From assembly GCA_016717595.1 (NCBI GenBank), contig JADKFE010000128.1, positions 40,012 through 104,011 on the forward strand: a stretch of 64,000 bases of DNA. Reading direction: 5' to 3'. A program made the translations under genes and the position numbers. The stretch's first letter is position 1; each line of letters begins with the position of its first letter. Below are positions 54,686-64,000 of the stretch, piece by piece. The notes beneath the pieces were generated by a model. It did no database searches, was not told the DNA's origin, and saw only the letters and a list, made by a program, of their open reading frames with translations. This DNA is from Deltaproteobacteria bacterium (lineage in GTDB: Bacteria > Myxococcota_A > UBA796 > CAJQPC01).

Positions 54686-56119
54686 ATGTTGGCGTTGCTG
54701 CTGCTTAGCGCTTCGTTACGCGCGGAGTGTGTTGAGTCGATTCATGTGGATGAGCTCTCGGAGCGGGTCGCCGCGCTGATTGAGCCCGTCGCGTTCGCCG
54801 AGCCTAAGGCGGCCGCGGAGCTAGATGCGCTAGAAGGCCTTCTGGAGCAGGGCTGTGTGCGCGGCGCGGTCTCTCGGGAGCTGCTCGGCGCCTTGTTCAT
54901 GGCGCGAGGCGCCTATGAGCTGCTCTCTCAGGGCGATCCTGGCCTGGCGGAGAGATCTTTACGGTACGCCGCCGCGCTGACCACCCCCTTGGAGTCGTCT
55001 TATGGCGCTCAGGTAGAGTCCGCGTATCGCGCAGCCACCAACAAGCTCCAGGGTGAGGCGATCATTGAGCTCTCGTTCCCCCAGCGGCCCGACGTGGTGC
55101 TCGTGGACGGCGAGGTGCTCTACGCCGCGGACGAGCGCCGGCTGCCGCTGGGCGCGCACCTCGTGCAGTGGACCTCTACGGTGCCTGCGCGTGGAGAGGC
55201 CGGGGCGCTGGAGGAGACCTGGGGCGCGGCCTGGGTGGTGCTGGATGAGTGGGGCGAGCGGGTGGTCGTCGGCGGTGGTTCACCCCTGCCCGAGGAGCTC
55301 CCGACGCGCGCCGCGGCGCAGGCGCCCGCGCCACGCGCTGCGCGTGAAGGCCCCCCGAAGACGCGGGAGCCGCCGACGCCGCGGGAGCCCCGCCCAGCGC
55401 GGCCCCCCAAGGCCGACACGGCCAAGGCGCGTGAAGAGCAGCGGCGAGAGGGCGCCGAGTCGCCAGTCTCGACGCGCCTCTTTGTGGGTTACTCCGTCGT
55501 CGACGCGCCACCCCTTCAATCGACGGATGGTATGCTCACCATCGACGCGTGGGGCCTCGCGCCGCTCTTGGGGGGTGAGCTCACCTTTGGCCAGGCCCCA
55601 CGATTTGTCTTGAGCGCGCGCCATGGCCTCACGCCCGCGAAGCTCAACCTCCCCGTAGACAAACGCAGCGCCGGCCCGCGGCTGCCTACGGAGCTGCGGT
55701 TGATGGTGTCTACACCCTCGCGAGACGCGCTCCACGTCGGGATCAGCGCGGGTCTGTTGGTCACTACCCTCCCGCTGGTGGCCTATTATGACACGACGCT
55801 GAACATTGAGGGCGAGCCCGTCGTGAACATTGAGGTTCCGCGGATTGACCAGGTGCTCGGCGCGGGCCCCGCGGTCACGGCGCGGATCGGCGGCGGAGCG
55901 GAGACACGATGGTGGCTCACCACCCAAGCCGCCTGGGTGTTGGGCGCGGAGTCCTCTGTGCAGGCGCTGAGCGGTGCTGTCGGCGGCGGGCTCAGCGTCC
56001 CGATGGGGCCCATCCGCGGCGAGCTGGGCGCCGAGCTCGCCGTGATGCGGGTCAAACAGACGAGCCCTACCCCGTGGATGTTCCCCCTCGTGACGGCGGG
56101 TGTACAATGGCCCCGTTAA
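54686..56119 (+). CDS. Exported protein, helical N-terminal part and barrel-like C-terminus (copy 1)
   Basis: A 477-residue protein I do not recognise. The ATG at 54686 starts a signal peptide (MLALLLLSASLRAEC). Residues 20-140 are helical (ELSERVAALIEPVAFAE, LGALFMARGAYELLSQGD), then a PEGA-like strand set (AIIELSFPQRPDVVLVDGEV). A Pro/Arg-rich linker (about 230-270) leads to about 200 residues of alternating beta strands, which look like an outer-membrane barrel. A broken paralogue lies at 60554-61857. Its stop overlaps the start of the next MopE gene, so the two are coupled. Confidence 0.72.
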   Translation: MLALLLLSASLRAECVESIHVDELSERVAALIEPVAFAEPKAAAELDALEGLLEQGCVRGAVSRELLGALFMARGAYELLSQGDPGLAERSLRYAAALTTPLESSYGAQVESAYRAATNKLQGEAIIELSFPQRPDVVLVDGEVLYAADERRLPLGAHLVQWTSTVPARGEAGALEETWGAAWVVLDEWGERVVVGGGSPLPEELPTRAAAQAPAPRAAREGPPKTREPPTPREPRPARPPKADTAKAREEQRREGAESPVSTRLFVGYSVVDAPPLQSTDGMLTIDAWGLAPLLGGELTFGQAPRFVLSARHGLTPAKLNLPVDKRSAGPRLPTELRLMVSTPSRDALHVGISAGLLVTTLPLVAYYDTTLNIEGEPVVNIEVPRIDQVLGAGPAVTARIGGGAETRWWLTTQAAWVLGAESSVQALSGAVGGGLSVPMGPIRGELGAELAVMRVKQTSPTPWMFPLVTAGVQWPR

Positions 56120-58554
56120 GCCTCCTCTGGCTAATGAGCGGCTGCGCGACCTACGTTGAGTGGGGCTATCAATGCTCCGCCGAGCTCCCGGAGATCTGGT
56201 ACGACGATCGTGACCAGAACTGTGATGGGAACGACGACGATCAAGACGGGGACGGGGTGCCGTTCCCGGTCGATTGTTGGGACGATCCCAACGACCTTCG
56301 TTTTTTGAGCGAGGAGGTCGGCGCGGCCCAAACCCTCACCGCAGAGCTTGTGTATCCTGGCGCAGAGGACGCCTGGTATGACGGCGTAGACGCCAACTGC
56401 GACGGCGCCGATGACTTTGACCAAGACGGGGACGGCTTCCAGAGCGCCAACGACTGGCAGGCCGATGGCAGCGTCGGAGAGGACTGTGTCGATGGCAGCC
56501 CCAACGACCAGGTCTTTGAGGACCGCTGCACCGGGGAGCTCCTCACCGTAACCCTCGCGGACGCCGCCACGGTGAACCCCGACGCCGAGGACCCTTTCTA
56601 TGACGGCCTCGACCAGAACTGTGACGGATCAGACGATCTTGACCAAGACCTCGACGGCTTCGCCTACTGCCATGAGTGTGATGACCTCGACCCAGACGTC
56701 ATCCCGACAGACGAGGCAGATCCTTGGTACGACTGCGACGATCAGAACTGCGACGGGAACGACGGCGATCAGGATGGCGATGGGTTTGTGCGCTCGGCCT
56801 ACATGGCGACCTGTAAAGACTGGGCGACGGTCAACCCCGGAAAACGTGGCGGTGACTGCGCAGACTACTCCACAGATGACGGGGGCCTAGAGCCAGCGCT
56901 AAACAGCCTCCCCGATCTCGCCACGTTTGAGATCTACCCCGGCGCTGAGGACATCCCCTACGATGGCATCGACGCCGCCTGTGACGGCGACCGCTACGAG
57001 TTTGACGTAGACGCCGATGGTCACGACAGCGATCAGCACCAGGACTGGGAAGGTCAATGGGGCGACGACTGTGACGACAACGAGCCCCTCACGCACCCCG
57101 GCCAGGTCGAGGTGTGTGGGGATGGAGCCGACAATGACTGCGCGGGTGACCCCTTGGAGTGCTCTCTCCAGGGCACCTACGGCGTCACAGACGCGGAGCT
57201 GCTGATCACGAGTCAGGGGAGCACATCGGCGACTCGTTTGGGCTTCGCGCTGGCGAGCGGCGATCTTGACGGTGACGGCTATGAGGACTTAACCGTCGGC
57301 GCTCATTACACAAAGAACGCCGACGAGGCCTCCTTCGCCGGGGCGGCGTATGTTGTGTATGGCCCCGTCACGGCCGCCTCACCAGACAAACACCTCGTGC
57401 TGGCGAACGATGAGTCGTTTGTTGCCCAAGGAGCGACGACCGCCTCCTACTTGGGCTACGACCTGAGCGTTGGAGATCTCAACGAAGACGCCAAGGATGA
57501 GCTCGTGATCGGCGCGCCGGGCGCCAGGGTGACCTCCGGCGTCAACGCCGGGGCGGTCTATCTAGTGATGGGGGGCGCGCGGCGAAGCGGGTCTTTGGAC
57601 GTCGCGGACATGTCGGGGGTCATTGAGGGCAGCGGGGCGAGCGACAACTTCGGCACGACGGTGAGCGTCGTCGAGGACATGAACGGAGACCGCTTCCAAG
57701 ACCTCGTGATCGGCGCCTCTGGAAGCGACAGCGGCGGCGATGACGCGGGCAAGCTCTACGTTGTGCTCGGCGCGCCCACGCTCAACGCCGTGCAGTCTGT
57801 GGATCAGGTCGCGGCCTTCGTCGTCAGCGGCATCGCGGGGGACGAGGTCGGGAAGAAGGGATCGACTCTGCGACTTGGTGATCTTGACGGCGACGGCCTC
57901 GCTGACCTGGCCTTCGGCGCGCGGGTCAACTACGAGGCGACCGGGGTGGTGTATCTCGTGTACAGCGGCGGGGTGACGTTCTCCGGCGCCGGGATCAGCG
58001 CCTCAGCCGTTGACCTGACGCTCTCAGGCGCCCTCGCCGGCGATGCCTTAGGCGCGGCCGTCACAAGCGGCGCAGACCTCGACGACGACGGATATGACGA
58101 GCTGCTCTGCGGTGCCCCCGGGGTCGATCGAGGCGACGCGGGGGTAGGCGCGATCTACGTCCTCTCCGGCGGCGCTACCCAGCGCAGCGGCCACCTAACG
58201 CTGAGCACGATCTCCTCCACCGAGGTCTTCGGCGACGGTAGCCAGGACGCCCTCGGCCTTGGCCTCACCACCGGAGACCTCGACGCAGACGGCCACATCG
58301 ACCTCATCGCCGGCGCCACCGGCCACGACGGGGACAAGACCGACGACGGCGGCGTCTTCTTGTGGTACGGCCCGATCTATGCTGGGACCTACGACATCCA
58401 AGACGCCGCCATCGAGCTCCGGGGGGGATCCACCGGATCCACGTTGGGCGCGTCCAACCTCAGCCTGGACCTCAACGGCGACGGCTTCACCGACCTCCTC
58501 AGCGGCGCAACCGCAGATGAGGAGCTCTATGGCTTCCTCAGCGGTGGCCTATGA
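56107..58554 (+). CDS. MopE-repeat lipoprotein with FG-GAP (integrin-alpha) propeller
   Basis: An 815-residue protein. Its start at 56107 overlaps the upstream gene by 13 nt and gives a short signal peptide with lipobox (MAPLSLLWLMSGCATY). About residues 20-340 hold repeated MopE motifs (EIWYDDRDQNCDGNDDDQDG, DAWYDGVDANCDGADD). The rest is a beta-propeller of FG-GAP repeats: LASGDLDGDGYEDLTVGAHY, SVGDLNEDAKDELVIGAPGA, RLGDLDGDGLADLAFGAR, and more. Both domain types are calcium-binding in other proteins. Likely a surface adhesin or receptor. Confidence 0.88.
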   Translation: MAPLSLLWLMSGCATYVEWGYQCSAELPEIWYDDRDQNCDGNDDDQDGDGVPFPVDCWDDPNDLRFLSEEVGAAQTLTAELVYPGAEDAWYDGVDANCDGADDFDQDGDGFQSANDWQADGSVGEDCVDGSPNDQVFEDRCTGELLTVTLADAATVNPDAEDPFYDGLDQNCDGSDDLDQDLDGFAYCHECDDLDPDVIPTDEADPWYDCDDQNCDGNDGDQDGDGFVRSAYMATCKDWATVNPGKRGGDCADYSTDDGGLEPALNSLPDLATFEIYPGAEDIPYDGIDAACDGDRYEFDVDADGHDSDQHQDWEGQWGDDCDDNEPLTHPGQVEVCGDGADNDCAGDPLECSLQGTYGVTDAELLITSQGSTSATRLGFALASGDLDGDGYEDLTVGAHYTKNADEASFAGAAYVVYGPVTAASPDKHLVLANDESFVAQGATTASYLGYDLSVGDLNEDAKDELVIGAPGARVTSGVNAGAVYLVMGGARRSGSLDVADMSGVIEGSGASDNFGTTVSVVEDMNGDRFQDLVIGASGSDSGGDDAGKLYVVLGAPTLNAVQSVDQVAAFVVSGIAGDEVGKKGSTLRLGDLDGDGLADLAFGARVNYEATGVVYLVYSGGVTFSGAGISASAVDLTLSGALAGDALGAAVTSGADLDDDGYDELLCGAPGVDRGDAGVGAIYVLSGGATQRSGHLTLSTISSTEVFGDGSQDALGLGLTTGDLDADGHIDLIAGATGHDGDKTDDGGVFLWYGPIYAGTYDIQDAAIELRGGSTGSTLGASNLSLDLNGDGFTDLLSGATADEELYGFLSGGL

Positions 58555-58609
58555 TCCTCGATCCGTGGTATGACCGGCGGTAATGCTCAACCTTCGACCC
58601 CTGTAGCCT

Positions 58610-60487
58610 ATGCAAGTCGCCCCTACACACGCCGCGATCCCTGATGATGTAGAGCTGCTTGAGACCCTCGGTGAGGGGAGCTTTGGTCAGGTCTTTGTGG
58701 CCCGAATGCACGAGGGTGCGATCACCCGAACCGTCGTGCTGAAGGTGCTCAAGCAGGACTGGTCCAAGGAGCCCGAGACGCTCCGCCGGTCGCGGGATGA
58801 GGCCGCCATGTTGGCGCGGCTCAACCATGACAACATCGTGCGCGTCGAGCGCCTCACGACGTTCCGCGGCCACGTCACCGTCGTGATGGAGCACCTGCTC
58901 GGCCTGTCCCTCGATCGGCTGCTGGCCCACCATGGCCCGCTGCCCACCTGGTGTGTGCTAGAGATCGCCAGCCGGGTATGCTCTGCGCTCAACGCGGCCC
59001 ACACGAGCACGCCGCCGGGCGAGACCAAACCCCTTCGGATCATTCACCGCGACATCAAGCCCTCCAACATCCTCCTGACGGTCTCCGGCGCGGTGAAGGT
59101 GCTCGACTTCGGCGCCGCGCGGGGTGAGTTCGATGCCCGTGAGGCGGAGACCCGCTCGATGGCGTTCGGCACGGTGCTGTACATGGCGCCGGAGTGTTTT
59201 GACGCAGGCGCGCCCACACCCGCCGTGGACATGTTCGCCTTAGGCGCCACCATGGTCGAGCTGCTCGACGGGAAACCGCTGGGGCGTCTCTCCGTCACGC
59301 CAAACCGGTTTTGGCCCTCGTTGCAGGCCCGGCTGGCCAAGGTGCGGCCCGTTGATCTCCCCGAGGGCCCCGCCTTAGATGCGCTCATGGAGGTCATCTC
59401 CCGCATCCTGCGGTATGACGCCGCCCGCCGCCCAGACGCGGCCGAGTTTCGCACGCTCCTCCGCAAGTTTATGAGCGGAAACAACCTCCCTCGGTATGGC
59501 CTCGACCAGCTTGGCGAGGCGGTGGTAGATCCGCTCTTCCGCAAACGTAAAGTGTTGCCCGCCGTGCCGCCCGATGGCTCGATGCTCGCCCCTGTGGGTG
59601 TGCTGGGCTCGACGCCCCCACCCACCCCAAAGCCGCCTGGGCCCGCCGAGGTCGTGAGTGACCAAGCCGCGACCATCGCGGTGCGTCGGGGAGACACCCC
59701 GATCATCTCCAGGCGTGAGGCGGCCTCGCCGGTCTCCCCCCTCAACATCGCCTCGTGGCCCAAGCCACCCGCTCCCCGCGCCGAGAAGGGCGCGCCTGGG
59801 GTGACCCCCCCGGCCCCAAGGCCGCCGGTTGGCCCCTCCAGTCCACGACGCCCACCCCCAAGCCAAGCCACCGAGGTCTTGGAGGAGCTTGAGCTCGACG
59901 ACGATCCCCCCGCCGTCGTGAGCGGCTCGTCCCAACGTCGGGTGTTCATGCTCGCGGCGCTGGGCTTGGTCACTGGGATGATTGTGTTTTTTGTGGGGCT
60001 GATCCTGCTGCAGAGGCTCACCGAGCCCACAGTCGCTCCGGCGACCGCCGCTCCTCAAGAGGACAAACGTGACACGGGCGAGAAGGCCAAGCTCTCCGAG
60101 CCCTCTGAGCCGACAACTCCCGCCAACGACCCAACGGGCGGAAAACCAACTCCCGACAAATCGAACGGGCAGACATCGACGGCGGGCAAAACCAAGGCCC
60201 CGAACACGGGGACCACAGCAGGGACAAAGAGCACGCAAGCCGCGCAAGCCGTGTTGGTGAAGGCGGCCTTCAAGTCGCTCCCCGCGGGGGCGAAGGTCAC
60301 CCTTGGGCAATCCTACTCTTGCACCACACCGTGCGATATGGAGGTGCCCTCGGGCAAAGGCACGCTGAGCGTCACCTTCCCCGGCATCAGCGGCGAGAAG
60401 ACCGTCTCGGGCACCTGCTCGGTCAACATCACCGCGAACGCCAGCCTGCGGCTCACCCGCGACGGCGACAGCGTGAAGTGCCCATGA
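58610..60487 (+). CDS. Transmembrane Ser/Thr protein kinase with PEGA-like outer domain
   Basis: A 625-residue Hanks-type kinase. Gly-loop LGEGSFGQVFVAR (about 22-34), catalytic Lys in VVLKVLK, catalytic loop IIHRDIKPSNILL, DFG in VLDFGAARG and MAPECFD are intact. A Pro-rich linker follows, then one membrane helix (VFMLAALGLVTGMIVFFVGL, about 445-465), a Lys/Thr/Pro-rich stalk and a short PEGA-like outer domain with Cys pairs (LPAGAKVTLGQSYSCTTPC). It sits between the two copies of an envelope-protein/MopE pair and may sense envelope state. Its product could be read by the FHA proteins of the window. Confidence 0.92.
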   Translation: MQVAPTHAAIPDDVELLETLGEGSFGQVFVARMHEGAITRTVVLKVLKQDWSKEPETLRRSRDEAAMLARLNHDNIVRVERLTTFRGHVTVVMEHLLGLSLDRLLAHHGPLPTWCVLEIASRVCSALNAAHTSTPPGETKPLRIIHRDIKPSNILLTVSGAVKVLDFGAARGEFDAREAETRSMAFGTVLYMAPECFDAGAPTPAVDMFALGATMVELLDGKPLGRLSVTPNRFWPSLQARLAKVRPVDLPEGPALDALMEVISRILRYDAARRPDAAEFRTLLRKFMSGNNLPRYGLDQLGEAVVDPLFRKRKVLPAVPPDGSMLAPVGVLGSTPPPTPKPPGPAEVVSDQAATIAVRRGDTPIISRREAASPVSPLNIASWPKPPAPRAEKGAPGVTPPAPRPPVGPSSPRRPPPSQATEVLEELELDDDPPAVVSGSSQRRVFMLAALGLVTGMIVFFVGLILLQRLTEPTVAPATAAPQEDKRDTGEKAKLSEPSEPTTPANDPTGGKPTPDKSNGQTSTAGKTKAPNTGTTAGTKSTQAAQAVLVKAAFKSLPAGAKVTLGQSYSCTTPCDMEVPSGKGTLSVTFPGISGEKTVSGTCSVNITANASLRLTRDGDSVKCP

Positions 60488-60553
60488 ACGCCCCCCTCTC
60501 TGCGCACAACCACCCAGATCAAGGATTGATCCAGCTCCGCTCTGGAGTATTTG

Positions 60554-61857
60554 ATGTGGATCATCTGGTTGGCGAGCCTCGCTGAGGCGGCCTGCCCCGC
60601 CGTCTTACACGCGGACGAGCTGAGCGCCCGAGTCACCGCTTTGGTTGAGCCCGTCGCGTTCGCCGAGGACAGCGCCGAGCTTGAGCTGCTGGCCATCGAG
60701 GGGGCGCTCGCGGAAGGCTGCGTCGAGATGACGGTCCCCAAAGAGACCCTCGGCGCGCTCTTTATGGCCCAAGGCGCCTACGCCCTGCTGCGTGGTGAGG
60801 CGCCTGCAAAGGCTGAGCTTTACCTCAAACGTGCGGCGGCGATCGGCGCTGCGATTGAGCCGAGCTACGGCCCCACCGTCGAGACGGCCTACCGCCGCGC
60901 GTCCAACAGCCTACAAGGGGACGCCGTCATCGAGCTGTCTTTTCCAAAGCCCCCCGATCTTGTGGTGGTGGATGGGGAGCTGATCTATGACGTGGATGAG
61001 GTTCGTGTGCTCTTGGGCGCGCACCTCGTGCAGTGGTATGACGCGGGGCAAGACCGCTGGTTCGCGGAGTGGGTGGTTCTTGAGGAGTGGGGCGAGCGCC
61101 GTCTCATCGGCGGAGGCCCGCCCCTGGGGGACGAGCTGCCCGGCGCCTCGCCACCGCCCGTCGAGGCCGCCCCAAGCCGCCGCGCCCTCCCCCCAACCCA
61201 GCTTCGCCTCGACGTGGGCGCCGGGGGGATGTCGCTGAACAGTCACCCCGCGGAGGGTACCGGAGGGTTTCACGGTCAGACGGCGGGAGGGATTCTTCGC
61301 GGTGGGCTTCGTGTCGGCGACTCGGTGTGGGTGCAGGCCAGCGGCCAGCTCAGCGTCTCCCCCACCACACTCAGCACAGAGTACGGCGAGCTGGGCGTCC
61401 CCACCTTGCCCAGCGACGCGCGGCTGACGGTGGGTCGTGGGGGCTCGTGGCTCTCCGCCGAGGCTCGGCGTCCTGATCAGCACCCAGCCCACCGTCACCG
61501 AGACCGAGCTCCCCATCAGCGAAGACCAGTCCCTCGCCTCCGGGTGAGCGCGTGAGATTGGCGGTGCTCGCCGATGTGCGTCGTGCAGTCGGCGGCGGCG
61601 GGGTCGTGCAGGTTCACGCGGCCTGGGGGGAGACGCTCCAGATCGGCGCGAGCCTGCTGGGCGCGGCCACCGTCAACGGCGCGAGCGGCGGAATGTTACA
61701 GGCCGGCGTAGAGCTCTGGGGTGGTGTGCCCCTAGGGCCGATCACCGCGGTCGGTGGCGTCAACGGTCGTCTGTTTCATTGTGTGGCGGGCGGCGATGAG
61801 CACATCGTCAACGAGTCCCTGATCTCCGTGTCTGGAGGTGTTGTATGGTCACTTTGA
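60554..61857 (+). pseudogene. Frameshifted copy 2 of the helical/barrel exported protein
   Basis: A paralogue of the protein at 54686-56119. The signal peptide (MWIIWLASLAEA), helical part (ELSARVTALVEPVAFAE, LGALFMAQGAYALLRGE) and PEGA-like part (AVIELSFPKPPDLVVVDGEL) are in one frame to about 61455. The barrel part then appears in a second frame (LGVLISTQPTVTETELP) and a third (RLAVLADVRRAVGGGG, ending VSGGVVWSL at 61857). At least two single-base indels, near 61460 and 61546, are needed. The linker is shorter than in copy 1. Real decay or consensus error cannot be separated here. Confidence 0.7.
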
Positions 61858-64000
61858 GCGACACCACGCGGGCGCTGCTCACCGCAAGCCTCTGCCTCGT
61901 GATCTCGGGCTGCTCGTTGTCGATGGACTACAGCCCATACAACAAGAGCGCCGACGGGGAGTGCTCCGGGCTGGCCGAGATCTGGTACGACGGGATCGAC
62001 CAAGACTGTGACGGCAACGACGGAGACCAAGACGGCGACGGCTTCGTCCCGGATGCCTACGTCGCCGCCTTCCCCGACTGGCAGACGCGCCTCTCGGCTC
62101 ACGCCACGCTTCGTGAGGGTGACTGCTGGGACGACGCGGACGACGGCTCGTTCTTAGAGGAGGCCGTCCTGGATGGCCTCACCCTCACCCCCGACCTCGT
62201 GTCTCCTGACGCTGAAGACGTCTGGTACGACGGCGTGGATCAAGACTGCGACGGCGCGAACGACTTCGACCAAGACGGCGACGGCTTTGACAGCGCCAAC
62301 GACGAGCAGGCCGACGGCAGCGTCGGCGACGACTGCGTCGATGGCAGCGCCAACGACGAGGTCTTTGAGGACACCTGCTCCGGCGAGCTCATCACCGTAG
62401 ACGCCGCCGACGCCGCCAGCGTCAACCCAGGCGCGACAGAGACGTACTACGACGGGATCGACCAGGACTGTGACGGCGCCGATGACAACGACGCCGACGG
62501 CGACGGCTACGCGGTGTGTGACGAGTGTGATGACACCGACCCCGAGACCTTCCCCTCAGACATCCCTGAGATCTGGTACGACTGCCAAGACCAGAACTGC
62601 GACGGCAACGACGGGGACATGGACGGCGATGGTTATGTTGACGCCGCATACACCACATCTTGCACCGACTGGGCCTCGATCAACCCCGGGCAAACAAGAC
62701 GGCGACTGCTGGGACGACATCACGGACATCGACCCCGACTTCACCAGCGATCAACGGCAACCCCAACTCTCGAGCCAAGCCGACGTCCACCCTGGCGCCG
62801 TCGACATCCCCTACGACGCCGTCGACGCTGCCTGCGACGGCGACACCTTCGAGTTCGACGTCGACCAAGACGGCTTCGACACCGACGCCTATGTAAACCG
62901 CGACAACGTGCGCGGCGAGGACTGCCACGACGACATCGCGGCGGCCAACCCCGACGCCGCTGAGGAGTGTGACGCCGACGACATCGACCACGACTGCGAC
63001 GGGGACGTCAACGACCCCAGCGCCTTGGGCTGCGTGACCTTCTACACCGACGTCGACAAGGACAGCTACGGCACCACCACGAGCCAGTGTCTCTGTGAGG
63101 CCGAGGGCACCTACTCCTCTACCAACAACGACGACTGCGACGACAACCAAAGCGGCGATCAACCCCGCGGCTACCGAAGGCGTGGGCGACGGCGTCGACT
63201 CCAACTGTGACGGCGGGGAGAGCTGCTACACCGACGCCGACAACGACGGCTACCGTGACAGCGCCAGCACGGTCCTCACCTCCTCAGACACCGACTGCAA
63301 CGACAGCGGCGAGGCCACCTCCAGCGACCTCACCGGCGACTGCAACGACGCCAACAGCGCCATCAGCCCTGGCGACCCCGAGATCTGCGACTCCTCAAAC
63401 ACCGACGAGGACTGCGACGGCAAGGCCGACAACGACGACCTGCCCTCCACGGGCACCACCCGCTACTACAAAGACGCGGATGGTGACCTCTACGGCGCCA
63501 CCTCCGACACCGGCGCGCTGCGCTGCGACGCGGACACGACCTACAAGGTCACCAACAACACCGACTGCAACGACAGCAACTCCAGCATCAACACCGCCGC
63601 CACGGAGATCGCTGGGGACAAGGTTGACCAGAACTGCAACAACACGGAGACCTGCTACAAAGACTCGGACAACGACGGCTACCGGCCCGACACCACGAGC
63701 ACGGTGAGCTCGTCGGACACGGACTGCGACGACAGCGGCGAGGCCAAGTCGAGCGAGCCGACGACGGACTGTGATGACACAAACGCCAGCAGGTACCCTG
63801 GCAACACCGAGATCACCGGGGATAGTGTCGATCAGGACTGTGACCTCAAAGAGGTCTGCTTCATAGACGTAGACAACGACAACTACACCGCTGTCAGACC
63901 GGGACGATGAGGCTTTGGCCACCGACCCACGGGTGACTGTAACGGCACGCCGTCGCGACCATCTACACCGGGGCGACGGAGGTCATCGGCGACGGGATCG
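61845..64000 (+). pseudogene. Copy 2 of the large MopE lipoprotein, multiply frameshifted, runs off the window
   Basis: Starts MVTLSDTTRALLTASLCLVI with lipobox SGC, overlapping the upstream gene by 13 nt, then DGIDQDCDGNDGDQDGDGFV and more MopE motifs. Against the copy at 49868, an extra base near 62692 (CCCGGGCAAAC for CCCTGGCAAAC), compensating indels near 62745-62775, an indel near 63155 and further ones after 63890 break the frame. Sequence around 63500-63850 is still nearly identical to 51540-51890. About 240 nt of repeats present in copy 1 are missing just before the edge. Confidence 0.75.

Overview
The window is GC-rich, densely packed bacterial DNA with many GTG/TTG starts, 4-nt stop/start overlaps and few clear promoters. 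Several features point to a Myxococcota-like (former Deltaproteobacteria) genome: FHA and Ser/Thr kinase proteins, a caspase-family protease, many lipoproteins with MopE-type Asp-rich metal-binding motifs, an sigma54 promoter, DUF4384-like domains and a CDS density without operonic uniformity. This taxonomic call is inference. No rRNA, tRNA, CRISPR array or insertion sequence was seen.

Layout. 1-7.4 kb: chaperone block, with dnaK-dnaJ-moxR-DUF58 on the minus strand and groES-groEL diverging on the plus strand across a 645-nt intergenic region rich in hairpins. 7.5-15.5 kb: cell-envelope and signalling genes (YidD-like, a protein overlapping it, apolipoprotein N-acyltransferase), then an ECF sigma / membrane anti-sigma-like / caspase operon, a lipoprotein and an M50-like membrane protease. 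15.5-16.0 kb: a G-tract-rich gene-free stretch. 16-22.5 kb: an oligopeptide-type binding lipoprotein, ribF, aroE, two FHA proteins and an ABC1/UbiB kinase. 22.5-25.3 kb: a defence-like patch made of an orphan AbiEi antitoxin with an AT-rich repeat-bearing promoter region, and a Toprim-like/ATPase pair whose ATPase has two in-frame stops. 25.4-32.7 kb: lipoprotein, cation efflux protein, acyltransferase, thioredoxin-octaheme cytochrome, a near-perfect Fur box, a YtfJ-like protein, and a short threonyl-tRNA synthetase preceded by a Thr-codon leader peptide.

32.9-40.1 kb is the most unusual part. Fifteen tandem, evenly spaced small genes encode proteins with an N-terminal zinc ribbon, one hydrophobic segment (usually ending in a lipobox-like Cys), a conserved Tyr-Gly motif and one C-terminal MopE motif. 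They run convergently into a radical SAM/SPASM enzyme gene, which carries a 1-nt frameshift. This looks like an expanded substrate family with a peptide-modifying enzyme, reminiscent of the rSAM/lipoprotein pairs of Bacteroidetes; the link is inferred from gene order and architecture only.

40.1-49.7 kb: an LpxL-like acyltransferase; a sigma54-driven 57-residue gene bracketed by nested repeats and a terminator; a sigma-like membrane protein; DivIVA, DUF167, PHP, Rossmann-fold and SCP2 genes; and a Gld-type ABC transporter. 49.8-64 kb: large secreted MopE lipoproteins (one with a lamin-tail domain, one with a beta-helix, one with FG-GAP repeats), a transmembrane Ser/Thr kinase, and a duplicated pair (envelope protein plus MopE lipoprotein). 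The second copy of that pair, at the right edge, is broken by many small indels.
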